From Ampullaceana balthica (taxonomy: Eukaryota > Mollusca > Gastropoda > Lymnaeidae), in NCBI GenBank assembly GCA_944989445.1, contig CALYLW010000735.1, positions 183,854-247,853 on the forward strand: DNA of 64,000 bases, given 5' to 3'. Below are positions 34,130 through 45,373 of the stretch, in pieces. Under the pieces are notes generated by a model that saw nothing but the letters and a program-made list of their open reading frames with translations, searched no databases and was not told the DNA's origin. The first letter of the stretch is position 1; every line of letters starts with the position of its first letter. The translations under genes and the position numbers were made by a program.

Positions 34130-34215
34130 TTGCTGGCCGAAATATTAGCGTGATCGATTGCCGACAAGGCGGTACGAGGTTCAATTTTCATTTGGGGGGT
34201 AATGTTTTTTATACA
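34130..34215 (+). ncRNA. tRNA-like sequence (probable SINE head)
   Basis: tgctggccgaaatattagcg resembles the 5' half of a long-variable-arm (Leu/Ser-type) tRNA, and gcggtacgaggttcaatttt has a B-box-like GGTTCAATTTTC. It lacks proper stems and is followed by a T-rich stretch. A decayed tRNA-derived SINE is the best guess. Confidence 0.4.
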
Positions 34216-35308
34216 TAAATTTGTAATTAATAATCTATCTTTTCACCACTATCACATTTAGGTTATTGACAATGAAGTTTAACTAATTAAATTTAATTAA
34301 TAAGCTCCGAAAATCAATATTTAAAAATTTTGATTGTAAAAATTAGAAAATAAAATATTTAAAAAAATCTTTTTTTAAAAAGTACACGCTTTTATTTACA
34401 TATAAAAAGTGCACTAAAAAGAAGAAAATAAAAATGTTCTATGATAACAGGTAAAATAGGTGAACCTATCCACTGCACATAAAAGCGTTGGGCGCTCATT
34501 ACAACTCTCTATCATGTACAAGGCTGCAAAACATAGATAAAAATTTGTATGAATATTAATAAACAGTAAAAGTTTCACAACTTTGATCATATACATGCTA
34601 CTATCACATTAATAAGAAATATTTATCTATATGTAAAAAAAATAGTTGCTCAATGTGCACTTTATGTCACACATCCATTAAAAAAATGTTTTGAAAATTC
34701 TCTGCCGGGTCTGAATTTTTTGTAAGCTGGGCCTCATATGGCCCGCAGGCCTTGTGTTTGACACATGTTTTCCCAAGGTGGCTACATGACAATACACAAG
34801 TATACGATTAAAAAATAAATAAATAAATCATGAAACTTAAGTAAAATGTAACTCCCATCCAGTTGTTGAAACTACATATATCTAAATGCTCAAAGACTTA
34901 TCGCTGAAACAGAATGTTTAAATTCTTGTTATGACTACAAGACACTACGGCGACAGCCAGTTATTACTAAATTAGTCCACGAGAGCTATTAATTCTTTAA
35001 TAGCTTAAGTAAATGGCACAGGTCATGAGAGATTAATTCATGAGCTACCATGCAATACTAGCCCCTAATAAATCGTGTCCTGACAGTCACTCTGGTAGGG
35101 CTCCCACTGTTGGGACATTACCACAGCCGTCCAGGGGCGTGCCGTACGAATGTGGCACCTATGACATTTACTAAAATTAGCCTGCATATTTATAAACTAG
35201 ACCATAATATAATGTACCAGGTCTGCAGAGCAAGTACACAAGCAGTAGCGTTTTGAGTTTTTGGTTAAATTTTTAGTCACCGGTTTATGAATACAAATTC
35301 CCTAATAA
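34216..35308. other. AT-rich spacer with transposon-terminus-like patches
   Basis: 34370-34410 (ttaaaaagtacacgctttta, then tttacatataaaa) resembles 17100-17142 just ahead of the second LINE fragment. 34725-34770 resembles a hAT terminus. CAGGGGCGTGCC at 35132 is another CAGNGGCGT-type end. No gene. Confidence 0.4.
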
Positions 35309-35511
35309 CAGCGGCGTAACTACAAGAATAAAGGGGGTGGTGTGGACCGCACCGAGTGACACATTCAGAGGCGGTGACACCAAAATGTAAAATTTGATGT
35401 GTTCCCGTTATTTGCCACTGGCGTACTTGGAGGAGATCTATAGGGTAAGTCGTGAGTTGGGGACACCATGTTTTGGATCACTGGGTGACATCAACCTAAG
35501 TGACGCCTCTG
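35309..35511. mobile_element. 203-bp MITE with CAGNGGCGT termini
   Basis: The left end CAGCGGCGTAAC and the right end (reverse complement CAGAGGCGTCAC) match at 10 of 12 positions. The right end also matches the element end at 1149. I could not find a convincing target duplication. hAT-like by terminus only. Confidence 0.5.
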
Positions 35512-37736
35512 ACCATGAATCTCCTGGATAGAAAAAAAAACCTTTCAAACTTCCTGGTAATTGTTTGTCTTTTTAAAATTTGGAAAGAAACATTTAAATG
35601 GATGTTATGAAACAGCAAACTCACAAGTTGCTTCTTAGCGTGAATTACCGTTGCTCCCACGTGACCACTATTAACTGCTGTGCAACAACTTAAAAGCATA
35701 TGCGGAATGATACTTGGTGAACAAACTGTCATTAGAAGTTAAAGAGCATCAATTGAAATTCGCGGCAGGTGGTGGAGATTTTTGATGTAACACTAATATG
35801 ACCACTCGTGCATGTTGACCTAACTGGATGTGCTAAGCTGTAACAAGCTCACCTCAGGACACGCTCTAAGGGGCGTGGTCTCGCCACGAACACTCCATTT
35901 CCGTTATAATTATCAATCCACGCTTTTCGAAGAACAGTGGCGATTTAAAAAGAAAAAGTTCAGAGATACTATTTTAAATTTTTCAAAAAGTCGATTAGAC
36001 CCACCCAGCTGCCTCGCCTTGGTCTTGAAGCATCCCTCCCGTGATGAACTTCCGGTACGGAAGTCGCGCGATCTCGTCTCACCTTATGAAGTCGACTAGG
36101 GCACTTTACACCAGTGAAGATCTTCAAGCTAGGATGGAGCTTCACACAGTTCTGGTTTATCGCAGAGAGCGGGTAGAGAGCGGTAAGGACGGAAAATAAA
36201 AGTGGTTGAAGAGAGAGGAATCAATTCTCTCACACCATTGCTATAGCAAGACAAGAAAAAAAAGTTTTATTTTTTAAAATAGGAAACACAACGGTAGTAT
36301 AATCAAAAGAGATGGTGATAATAAGAAAATTGAGTTCGTTAAAAAAATAACGATTGCTAAGCCAATAGCCTGGTTTTTCACAGTGAGGTATAAAAAGTCT
36401 TTCTCACTGAAGCAATGATTGCCGTAGTTTGTGAAAGAAATTAAGACCTACGCGTCTTCCCAAATAGATCACAACAGCACTTGTCAGAGAAACCCATCGC
36501 TTCTAATGCCAGCTCCTAGGCTTAAAACATATCGATTCATTAGGCAAGAAAGTGTTTTGGTCAATGTAATGGTATTAAAACTATTTCAGATTCCTGTTAG
36601 CGAACCTTAGCTCGATGTTTATAAAATGTTTTAGCAAGGTTAGTAGAAAGGATTTAAAAAAAAATATCAAAACTCGAAATCCTGGTTCAAGCAACAGCGA
36701 TGTATATTTTAAATTCATCGTCTAAAAGCAAAGTTATGCTAAAATGAGCTTGTGCTATCAAAAGAAAGTAATATCGACAAGTGCAAAACCTGTCTCCTGA
36801 AGTATTTTTTCTGAAGATGGCAAAACGCTGTTTAATGTTTGATTTATACTGACAATGTCGCGTTACTGAGGACAGCTAAGAGCTCCCGAGATTATTTACT
36901 TTCTCCACCTATAATAATAATATGCATTTAATGAACCTTATTTGAAATGAATATATTTCTTGTTGTATCCAGGGTGGGGTGATAAAAGGATGATAAAGCA
37001 AACAATTACAACTTTAATTTTAAACCAGAAGCTTACAGTTATAGCTTCTAATTACATTATATTTATTATAACTTTACTTTATACCAACAATACACAGCTG
37101 CCATTATCAATTAAACCAATATAAGACAAAAGCCACGTTTAATGTAAAACAACATTATTTGATGACACAGTTTACCGTAAACCACCGTCAATATCTTTGT
37201 AATGCTCTGATTGTGGATAAAAGCAATAGCCACTTTCTCTTTAGTTTGGAATTTCGTTCATATTTTTCCTAAAGTAGAATTGAAAGGAGAAAAAACAAAT
37301 CAGTTTCCTGATACAGCGGAAAGATAAAAAAAACATTTTCGGAGCGTTATCGTTTTCTAATAACACGAACCAACACGGTTATAGTCTTAATGGTCTTGCC
37401 TCGATGGACATTTCCAAGTCATGCATAAACCAACGTAGTATTGACAACTTGCTTTGTTGAGCTATACATAGCAATGTGATCGCAAGGTCCCAGGAAATTT
37501 GTAAACGCTATTACATTACAGCATACAAGAAAGCTCTCAGAAGAGAAAGTACGGCAATTTCTGCGATGCATAGCAAAAAGAAAAGCGGGTCTGGCTAATT
37601 TGCTCGTAAATAATTGCTAAGTCGATTACAGTGGTTCGCTGTGGTTGGAAAATAATCGAGGAAATATGCAACCAATAGATTTCAAATACTAGCAAAATGT
37701 ATTTTATACTCGGAGCCTGGACTGATCGTGAAATGA
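35512..37736. other. Apparently single-copy sequence
   Basis: The part at 35820-36250 is less AT-rich than its surroundings and reads open on the plus strand for ~90 codons (35830-36099), but the peptide is not recognised and has no paralogue in the window. I see no RNA gene or repeat. Confidence 0.4.
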
Positions 37737-38205
37737 GTTTCTGTGGGTGAGTAACAGCAAGTATCTGATAGTAACACAGAAAAACAACAGTGTTGTATTC
37801 AGGGGTATAGAACGCTTCGGTTGGAGAGAAACAGCAAGTATCTGATAGTAACACAGAAAAAACAACAGTGTTGTATTCAGGGGTATAGAACGCTTCGGTT
37901 GGAGAGAAACAGCAAGTATCTGATAGTAACACAGAAAAACAACAGTGTTGTATTCAGGGGTATAGAACGCTTCGGTTGGAGAGTAACAGCAAGTATCTGA
38001 TAGTAACACAGAAAAACAACAGTGTTGTATTCAGGGGTATAGAACGCTTCGGTTGGAGAGAAACAGCAAGTATCTGATAGTAACACAGAAAAACAACAGT
38101 GTTGTATTCAGGGGTATAGAACGCTTCGGTTGGAGAGTAACAGCAAGTATCTGATAGTAGCACAGAAAAACAACAGTGTTGTATTCAGGAGTAGAACGTT
38201 TCTAT
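37737..38205. repeat. 77-bp minisatellite, six copies
   Basis: agcaagtatctgatagta recurs at 37756, 37833, 37911, 37988, 38065 and 38142. The first and last copies are partial or diverged. Each unit contains the palindrome ACAACAGTGTTGT. Copies differ by gagagaaac versus gagagtaac and one extra A. 77 is not a multiple of three, so the overlapping minus-strand ORFs are by-products. Confidence 0.95.
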
Positions 38206-38307
38206 CCACGAGATCAACTGGACGATGTTTTAGTAATACCTCACATGCAGGAGATCTGCTGGCGTGTTTATGAGATTCTGATGTGGAGGTTTATAGTCGT
38301 CATTTTC

Positions 38308-38575
38308 TTACGTGACCAGCAAAAATGCGCCTACGTGACAAGAAGTGAGACGCGCCGTGACCTGTATTGAGAAGCTGACGTGACTAAGAGTGAAACGCCG
38401 ATGTCACGAGAAGAAAGACCCGCATATGTAGAGACACACAGACGTGATTAGTAGTGAGACGTGACATTACTTGTATTGAAAAGCAGACGTGACTTTCCGC
38501 GAAGCCCTGACGTGACGGGAAGTAAGACCCATTATGTGATTAGTTACGAGGCGCAGACGTGACGAGAAATATGAT
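38308..38575. repeat. Diverged ~110-bp tandem duplication rich in GACGTGAC
   Basis: About nine copies of (t/g)acgtgac-like motifs occur in 270 bp. Two larger blocks, from gtgagacgcgccgtgac and gtgagacgtgacatta, are about 108 bp apart and share ttgtattga.aagc.gacgtgac. It directly follows the 77-bp array. Confidence 0.65.
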
Positions 38576-39125
38576 TGAACGGCATAACAGAAAATGGAGA
38601 TGAAATGATTTCCAAAAGGATATAAAATTTGACTTTTATTGGAATGCGTTTGTCGGAGACCACCCTTGCCCTCCCCCACGCCCCACCCCCATTTCCCCGA
38701 CTCCCTACTCTAAACGTGCCTTGGGAGACTAGCTAAATATTGAACCAGCAGAAGTTCGCTTTGTTGACCCGAAATGAAGCAATCAGGAATTGGAGGAATG
38801 CCCCCGATGACTACATAATGCCCATCGCCGTCATCAATACGTGGGACAATACGTTGGCAGGACTGCCAGGGACGCGCACCTTATCATTTCCTCTTGTACA
38901 AATACCATATTCGGACATTTTTTAGTATCTTCTCGTACCCCTCGCCTCGTCAAGCACTTTCCCGAATTAGGTTCTTTCACCTTGAGGCATTCACGAACAA
39001 CGTCGAAGCGTTTCGTTCATCTTTATTAGATTGCGTTATCTCCCCTTATTTTCTAGTCGGAAGAGGGCAGACAAATCATAGAGCTCTATCGCCATATTTA
39101 ACTAGGGCACGGCCCTTACTTTCTT
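38576..39125. other. Apparently single-copy sequence
   Basis: Three plus-strand frames stay open for 60-77 codons between 38740 and 39127 and overlap one another. None is recognised and they look like chance. Confidence 0.4.
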
Positions 39126-39129
39126 GAAA

Positions 39130-39600
39130 TCTGAAATGTTAAATTCTAACTTCACAATGGTGTGTTCTAACTTAATTATCTTCCTAACTAACTTTAGAAA
39201 TATCAAATCTAACTTCAATGTCGAAATTTAACTGTACAATGGTGAAATCTTAATTTACAATGTTAGAACCTGACTTAAAAATGTTGAAATCTTAGTACCC
39301 AATGTTAGGATATAACTAAAAAATATTGAAATCTAACTCAAATATTAGAATTTAACTTCAGAATTTTGAAATATAGCTTTACGATGTTGAAATATAGCTT
39401 TAAAATCTTGAAATCTAATTATTTAATGTTGGAATATTAATTTTTTACTGTTGAAATCCAACTTTGCAATGTTGAAATCTAACTTCAAAATGTTGAAATT
39501 TACATTTATAATATTTGAAAACTTGCTATTTAAAATATTGAAATCTTCATTTACGTTGTTTAAATCTAACTTTAAATAGAAATTACCGGTAATTAAATTT
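39130..39600. repeat. Highly diverged ~21-bp minisatellite
   Basis: A motif close to aatgttgaaatctaacttta recurs about every 21 bases over 470 bp (roughly 22 degenerate copies). Examples are gttgaaatccaactttgcaat, the next gttgaaatctaacttcaaaa, and gttgaaatttacattt. Units drift strongly, and some are 20 or 23-24 bp long. No reading frame survives. Confidence 0.8.
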
Positions 39601-40302
39601 TGAAACAGTTGAAATCTAATGTTATAATGGTTTTATTTTATCTAACTTTTTTGCTATTGGTTTAATTTAGTAGCAACTGAAGACTTTAGTAACCCCATTT
39701 TGGTGCGTTTAAAAACATTAGCACATTTTCTCACGCGCTCGCACAACTCAAGAAGAATATTATTGATTTCTTCTAGCCCAATTATTAAACTAAGAAATAA
39801 ATAAAAAGTGAACTAAAGAATTGAGCATGCTCCATACACGATGACGCACATGAATAAAACAGCTGGAAAAGCAAAAACTGATTGAAAAATACAGATACCA
39901 CATAGTCTTGCTAAATAATAAAACCCAAAACTAACAAAAACAATAGCAAAGAAACAAAAAGAAAAACACGAGCCGTGCGCAACTAGTTAATCAGTAATAA
40001 TAGGAAATCTCATCTGTTAATTATGGCTCTACTTGTGTTCTCTCTGTCCCAGTAGAAGATGTTTGTGGGACTGCTACTGGTAAAAATGAAACAGGTAGGA
40101 GTGGGTATAACAAGGCGGGGAGGGGTGGGTGTCATAACGATGGGAAGGATGGGTGTCATAACGAGGGGGGGGGAGAGAAAGAGAGAAAAGTGAAGCCCGA
40201 GCATAGATCGGCCAGAAACTGGGAATGAAGTGGTGCAGGGCTTAAGTACAATATATAAATAAGTCTATCAATTCTCGTAAAAGATTCGTAAGTGTGCCAA
40301 AA
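39601..40302. other. AT-rich spacer
   Basis: A G-run and gagaga stretch lies near 40164-40190. No gene or element is recognised. Confidence 0.4.
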
Positions 40303-40982
40303 TCTATATATATAATTCTCGTCGTGGTCGGACCCTGCGAGACAAGCTGCAAGTATGTTCAACAGGTACTAATTTTAGAAAGCAGCGCACCAAATTACTG
40401 CACCAATGCATCAAAAGGTGTGCAAATTAAATATGCGCTGTAAAAAAAAATATATGACGTCATTGTTTTCGCTGATATTGTAATTTTGTAAAAAGGGAAC
40501 AATGTAAAAAGTTATAAAATACTTTGTGTACATTTCAGAAAATTTAATTACTGCACCAATGCATCAAAAGGTGTGCAAATTAAATATGCGCTGTAAACAA
40601 AATTATATGACGTCATTGTTTTCGCTGATATTTTAATTTTGTAAAAAGGGAACAATGTAAAAAGTTATAAAACACTTTGTGTACATTTCAGAAAGTTTAA
40701 TATTTCGTATTGATCAAACAAGGACAAGTTAGTTGGGATTTTGAAAAAGGTGGGCGCCGTAGGCGCCCTAAAAAGTGCATTTTTTCAAAATAAATAGATT
40801 TCAGCTGAACACTTCCGTTAATTTGTACGGGTGATACGCCGTGGGTCTCTCCAGAGTTCCTTCTTTTCATTCACTCACAGTCGTTTGCCCAAACCCACCC
40901 CATTTTGACAACGGTGTCTTTCAGGAAGTCTTCACCCGTCACTAAATCATTAGCGGCGTATGCTACGCCGCGGGTCAGCTAG
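40303..40982 (+). mobile_element. Non-autonomous Helitron, complete (680 bp)
   Basis: The 5' end is TCTATATATATAATTC, preceded by A. The 3' end is a perfect hairpin GCGGCGTA-TGC-TACGCCGC (40953-40971), then GGGTCAGCTAG, followed by T. The interior has a 153-bp tandem duplication (attactgcaccaatgc at 40394 and 40547), each copy with ATGACGTCAT, and a ggcgccgtaggcgcc palindrome near 40754. There is no Rep/helicase gene. Its 3' end is shared with the fragment at 10269-10432 and its middle with 16776-17077 and 51210-52240. Confidence 0.85.
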
Positions 40983-41689
40983 TTTGAGATATTGTCGTAA
41001 AGGTAGGGTGGAGCTTAGGGCGGTAGAGTCTGAAAAACAATGGAGGCATTTTATTTCATCAATATTTCAAATGTTGAAGTATTTTGAAAGCAAATTCCAA
41101 TATGTTTTTTTTAAAATGCTGTAGTTTTTTAAATTGCTTTTGAAACGATCTTAAAACTGTTTTTTGAACGAAAATTTGAAAGTCCCATTAGCACAAACCT
41201 GTTCACCATTGGTATTTTAAAATAATAAATGAATGCACTGTTATGGCCCCAGTCATTTACATATCTACCTTAATGAATACAGATAACTCAATAATAGTAT
41301 GATATTGTGAATACCTGTACATTGAAGAATGTGTGCCCGAAAATCACTACGAATAGTATAGAGATATTACACGCAGAGATTTAAGTCATACAATTCGATA
41401 CGTCAACACATTTCTACGCTCATTCTCATCAGTCAATAGATTAACTGCTCAGTATTTCAAATCAATCAGCCAAACTCTATTAGATCTACGTAATCGAAAC
41501 TCTTCAGAAATCACGATATTTGACTTTTCTAAGAAAATCAAGTGTAAGTTTTTCCAGAGAAAATTGATAATAATAATAATAACAAAAATAAATAGATAAT
41601 TTATATAGCGCTGTATCCCAAATCCCAGTATGAAACCTAGCTCACCGCGCGTCACATACAAAAACACATATATAATTATCAATGTTAGA
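40983..41689. other. AT-rich spacer
   Basis: Near 41560-41615 there is an (ATA)n stretch followed by taatttatatagcgctgt, a motif common in dispersed repeats. No coding region is recognised. Confidence 0.35.
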
Positions 41690-42612
41690 CAGGGTTGCCA
41701 TATTGGCCTTTTTAAGGCCAAATTCTCAAAATTTGGCCTTTTTAAGAGGGTTTGGCCTCAATTTTTTTTTGCTTTTGGGCCTTTTTTGGCCTTTTTCTTT
41801 AAAAAAATAAAAATAAATAAAAATAATCTTTATCACAACAAAAATTTAAAAATTGCCAATAAGTCAATAACCTTATTAATTATTTTCTATTTTTGAATAG
41901 TTTATGTGTATGTTAGACATTAAAACCTTTTTAAAAAGTTTAACGAAGAGGCTAATAAGACAAAGCCAGATGCAGAATCCAGCTCACACTTTTAGACGCT
42001 ATGTGTTAGAGTCAGGGCTGAGCTTTTGTTTAAAAAAATAAATGCAGTAAGGACTTTGTCGTGTCACCAAGAATGCTTGATGACTTGACATCTGATAAAG
42101 TGTATAATAATACTGCAAATAGCAGTCTAGAGGAAAAGGATGACCTGAAGCTTTTCTTTCAAATTTGAATGTTAGTATCATATTCTATTTATTTTGTGAG
42201 TACAACCATACATACGAACATTGGCATTTACATTTACACATTTATTATCCTTTTTCTCCTGCTTTTACCTTCATTTTAAATATTTAACTAATTTTCAGCC
42301 GTTATGAGCCGTCCATAAATGACGTCACGTGATTTTGGCAGATTTTTCAATGTATTTTCATTTTCACCCCCCCCCCACCCCACCCCTCGTCACACGTAAT
42401 CAAGAGCTAGACCCTTTCGAATATGACGTCACAGTTCTTAAAAGCACCCTCCCTCTCGTCATACATCGCCACAAATATGTGACTCCCTCCCGCCCCCTAG
42501 GTGCGTGACGTCATTTTTGTTGACATTTTTCATATAACATAAGTTTGGCCTTTTTTGGCCTTTTTTGGCAGTCAGTTTGGCCTTTTACCCAAACTACAAT
42601 CTGGCAACCCAG
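41690..42612. mobile_element. hAT-like non-autonomous element (~920 bp)
   Basis: The ends CAGGGTTGCCATATTGG and (reverse complement) CTGGGTTGCCAGATTG form inverted repeats. GTTAGACA stands at both borders (41684-41691 and 42613-42620), consistent with an 8-bp duplication that overlaps the terminus by two bases. Both subterminal regions are studded with TTTGGCCTTTTT motifs (about four to five on each side), like transposase-binding sites. The middle is A/T-rich and codes for nothing recognisable. Confidence 0.7.
42304..42530. mobile_element. Nested inverted-repeat block
   Basis: AAATGACGTCACG (42317-42329) and its exact reverse complement CGTGACGTCATTT (42504-42516) bracket a C-rich stretch containing another TGACGTCA. 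This looks like a separate small element inserted in the hAT-like element. No target duplication was established. Confidence 0.45.
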
Positions 42613-42620
42613 GTTAGACA

Positions 42621-43170
42621 TTCATATTCTAACTGCAACATACAATGACAGTACGGTGTAGTATTTTTGTCTCATCAACGTTAACTTGAGATAAACAAAT
42701 AGAAAGCACAGCTCTTATCTTTGCTGCATTCATTCTCTCTCAGCTTACAAAATAGGGTGACACGGACCTGTCAAGACTGATTAGCTGTAACAAATAAATG
42801 TGTAGGGGGATGTATGGATAAAAGACCCTGACATGTCTGCGCGTGAGTTTGATCTGCGGTGAAAATTATTGACATACAATTTTAAAATAAAAGGTTGGCA
42901 TTGAAATAAAACGGAAATGGTGCAGAGGAGCTTTGAAAGGAAGCGTGTGTTCTGTATGATTGTGTAATACAGGCTTATGTTAAGAGTGCCTTTTTTGGCT
43001 AATGCTTGCTTTGTGAATGATTGTGCTTTGAATGCTTGTGCTTTGATTGCTTGTGTTGTTTCTGATTAGTTGATCTGTACATGTAAGAAGGTTGAGAAAG
43101 AATAAGACTTCCCAATACACCCACTAAACTAACTTACAAGGTGCAAGAAGCACCTATGCCTGTCTACTTT
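42621..43170. other. Spacer without recognised features
   Basis: Short gcttgtgctttgaat-like repetition near 43000-43050 is the only local structure. Confidence 0.4.
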
Positions 43171-43173
43171 ACA

Positions 43174-43174
43174 A

Positions 43175-43205
<31 letters not shown>

Positions 43206-43206
43206 T

Positions 43207-43285
<79 letters not shown>
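43174..43285. repeat. Compound (AC)n-(AT)n microsatellite
   Basis: About 47 bases of CA/CG/CA repeats pass into more than 60 bases of pure AT. Confidence 0.95.
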
Positions 43286-43286
<1 letters not shown>

Positions 43287-45237
43287 CTAATAACTGACTG
43301 TCCGATTCAATCACTCCTGACTATGGAACAAAAAACCATTAGACATTTCGTGCGTAATAAAGGTCTCTGTAAGAAACCATTTCAAAGTATTCTCGACTTC
43401 TAATGAAATAAGATATTCTTTAGAAAAAAAAACAAAAACAAAAACACCCCTCCCCCCCAAAAAAAACAACAATAACAACAAAAAACAAAAACACACAATT
43501 ATTATTACCATCATGTTTTTTTATTTATCGGAGCTGTAATATAGTGCTTTAAGGTATATTCATTAAATCTTGAAAGTTTAAACATGCCATCGTCCGAAAA
43601 AACGTATTCTTCATTAGTGCAAATTTGAACATAGTGATCACTATTTGAGCTAGAATATCTTTTTTTTTCAATTGTAGTTTACACAGAAATAAAGCGCAAC
43701 AAGCGGCTACCTTATTAATTTCCCCCCCTATCTTTTCCATGCTTTTAAACTCGGAACTGACTAACATTTATAAATTTTTCTTCTGGTAAGTAACCGCTTT
43801 CATTGTAGCATTTGCTGATGCATCAATCAGTTCAACGTAGTCCCACGGTTACCGAAAAAAACCAAAAACCTAAAAAAACAAAACAAAGCAAAACCGAAGA
43901 CGTTCAGGAATCCACCAGAGGTCACGTGATAAGACTAGAAGCATAATTTGTTTATTTGAGTACTTTTAAAGGAAACGCGTAGCCTAGCTGCTACCGCACA
44001 AAAGGAACAAACAAAGCACGGCGAGGTAAACATAAATAATGAGGCCCCAGAGCATGGCTCACGGAGCTGCAAAGGAAATTAAACAATCAGACGAGGTTAT
44101 ATTGTCAGATGAAACGAGAAATGAATGTAACAATTGATTTCTGTTTTTACAGTATACAAATTATATTTACTTGATGACTTAAATCACTAAAATTATTTTT
44201 CAACATAAAATTTATAATAAAATACATTACAGCTAGTAGAAATTACATAAGTGTATAATAATATATCGAACAGCTCGAGAATATTTATTTTGTAAATAAA
44301 ACGTACTGGTAAAATGTATTTGAGGAGAGTAACAGACGTGTACTAAATTCTTTCGTGTAGAGTTTATGTTTTGTCCTGACCGGAAGGTCCAACCAAGATT
44401 ATGTTAATATCTCAACTGGAGTTGACTGAGTTTGAAGGATCATGGAGGAGTTCTCTGTCATAGACTTTCAAGTCGGTGCAACCTTATGGTTAGTACTAAG
44501 CCAGTAACATCCATTAACGTGACCCTACTGACATCACCGAATTTCACACTGGAGTTGTTTTACTGAAACGGAGAAAGACTAATTGGATTTACAGTTGGTT
44601 TCCCAAACTCTAAATACGTTTAGGTCTGTTTTTCTATTAAAGTCTTTAAAAAAAGTTGAAAAAATAAAAATAAAAAACAAGAAACAAACAAAACACCAAA
44701 AAAAACCCACAGCCAAACAGCTATTCTGCAGAATGAAGAAAACCAAGGTATGTCAGGTGGTTGTGAGAAGTAAAGCTAACCAAACGCCTTTAAAATAGCC
44801 ATTTATCATGGATTAAATAAACACTATATGTTGGCACCTTGATTACATGCCAAGGAAATTGTGCGCATTGTTTTCTATGAATTTTGTTATTATGACAAGC
44901 GCAATTCAGTTTTCCAATTTTATGGCTGCGCAAAATTGAAAACAACAACACATTTTCAATTTACATGTATTTAGTTACTCATTCAAACTGTGTCTACGGA
45001 CTTTAATTTAATTCCTTCATCCTCTTGAAAAGCAATCGAGTTCACGTAAAATACTTTGTATTGATCAAAGTCAAACTAAAGCCAGGACCTGGGCGTGCTG
45101 AAAAAAGTGTGTGTGTGTGCGGGGGAAAGGGGGGGGGAGTAGGAGAAGAAAGTTGCTGATTACCAGACATAACAAAATAATAAAGGGACTTTTTAAAAAA
45201 AGGGAAGGATGGTTTCGGGTGTGGGGACACTTGGCAC
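43286..45237. other. Apparently single-copy sequence with A-rich patches
   Basis: A-rich or C-rich low-complexity stretches lie at 43425-43500, 43850-43895 and 44640-44715. A G-run lies near 45120. No gene or element is recognised. Confidence 0.4.
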
Positions 45238-45373
45238 TGTTTTGATATTAATGTGTGAACAAATTTCTTGTTTATTATGAAAGGCCTTAAGTATCCAGAT
45301 GACGCTGTTTTGATATTAATGTGTGAACAAATGTCTTGTTTATTATGAACGGCCTTAAGTTTTCAGGATTGTA
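45238..45373. repeat. 68-bp tandem duplication
   Basis: tgttttgatattaatgtgtg at 45238 recurs at 45306. The two copies differ at a handful of positions and both end in ggccttaagt. Confidence 0.9.

Noticed and set aside
37537..38163. Overlapping minus-strand ORFs starting MLLSDTCC
   Set aside because: They are frame-shifted readings of the 77-bp repeat, which is not a multiple of three.
43129..43314. Minus-strand ORF of alternating I/Y and C/V
   Set aside because: It is the translation of the AC/AT microsatellite.
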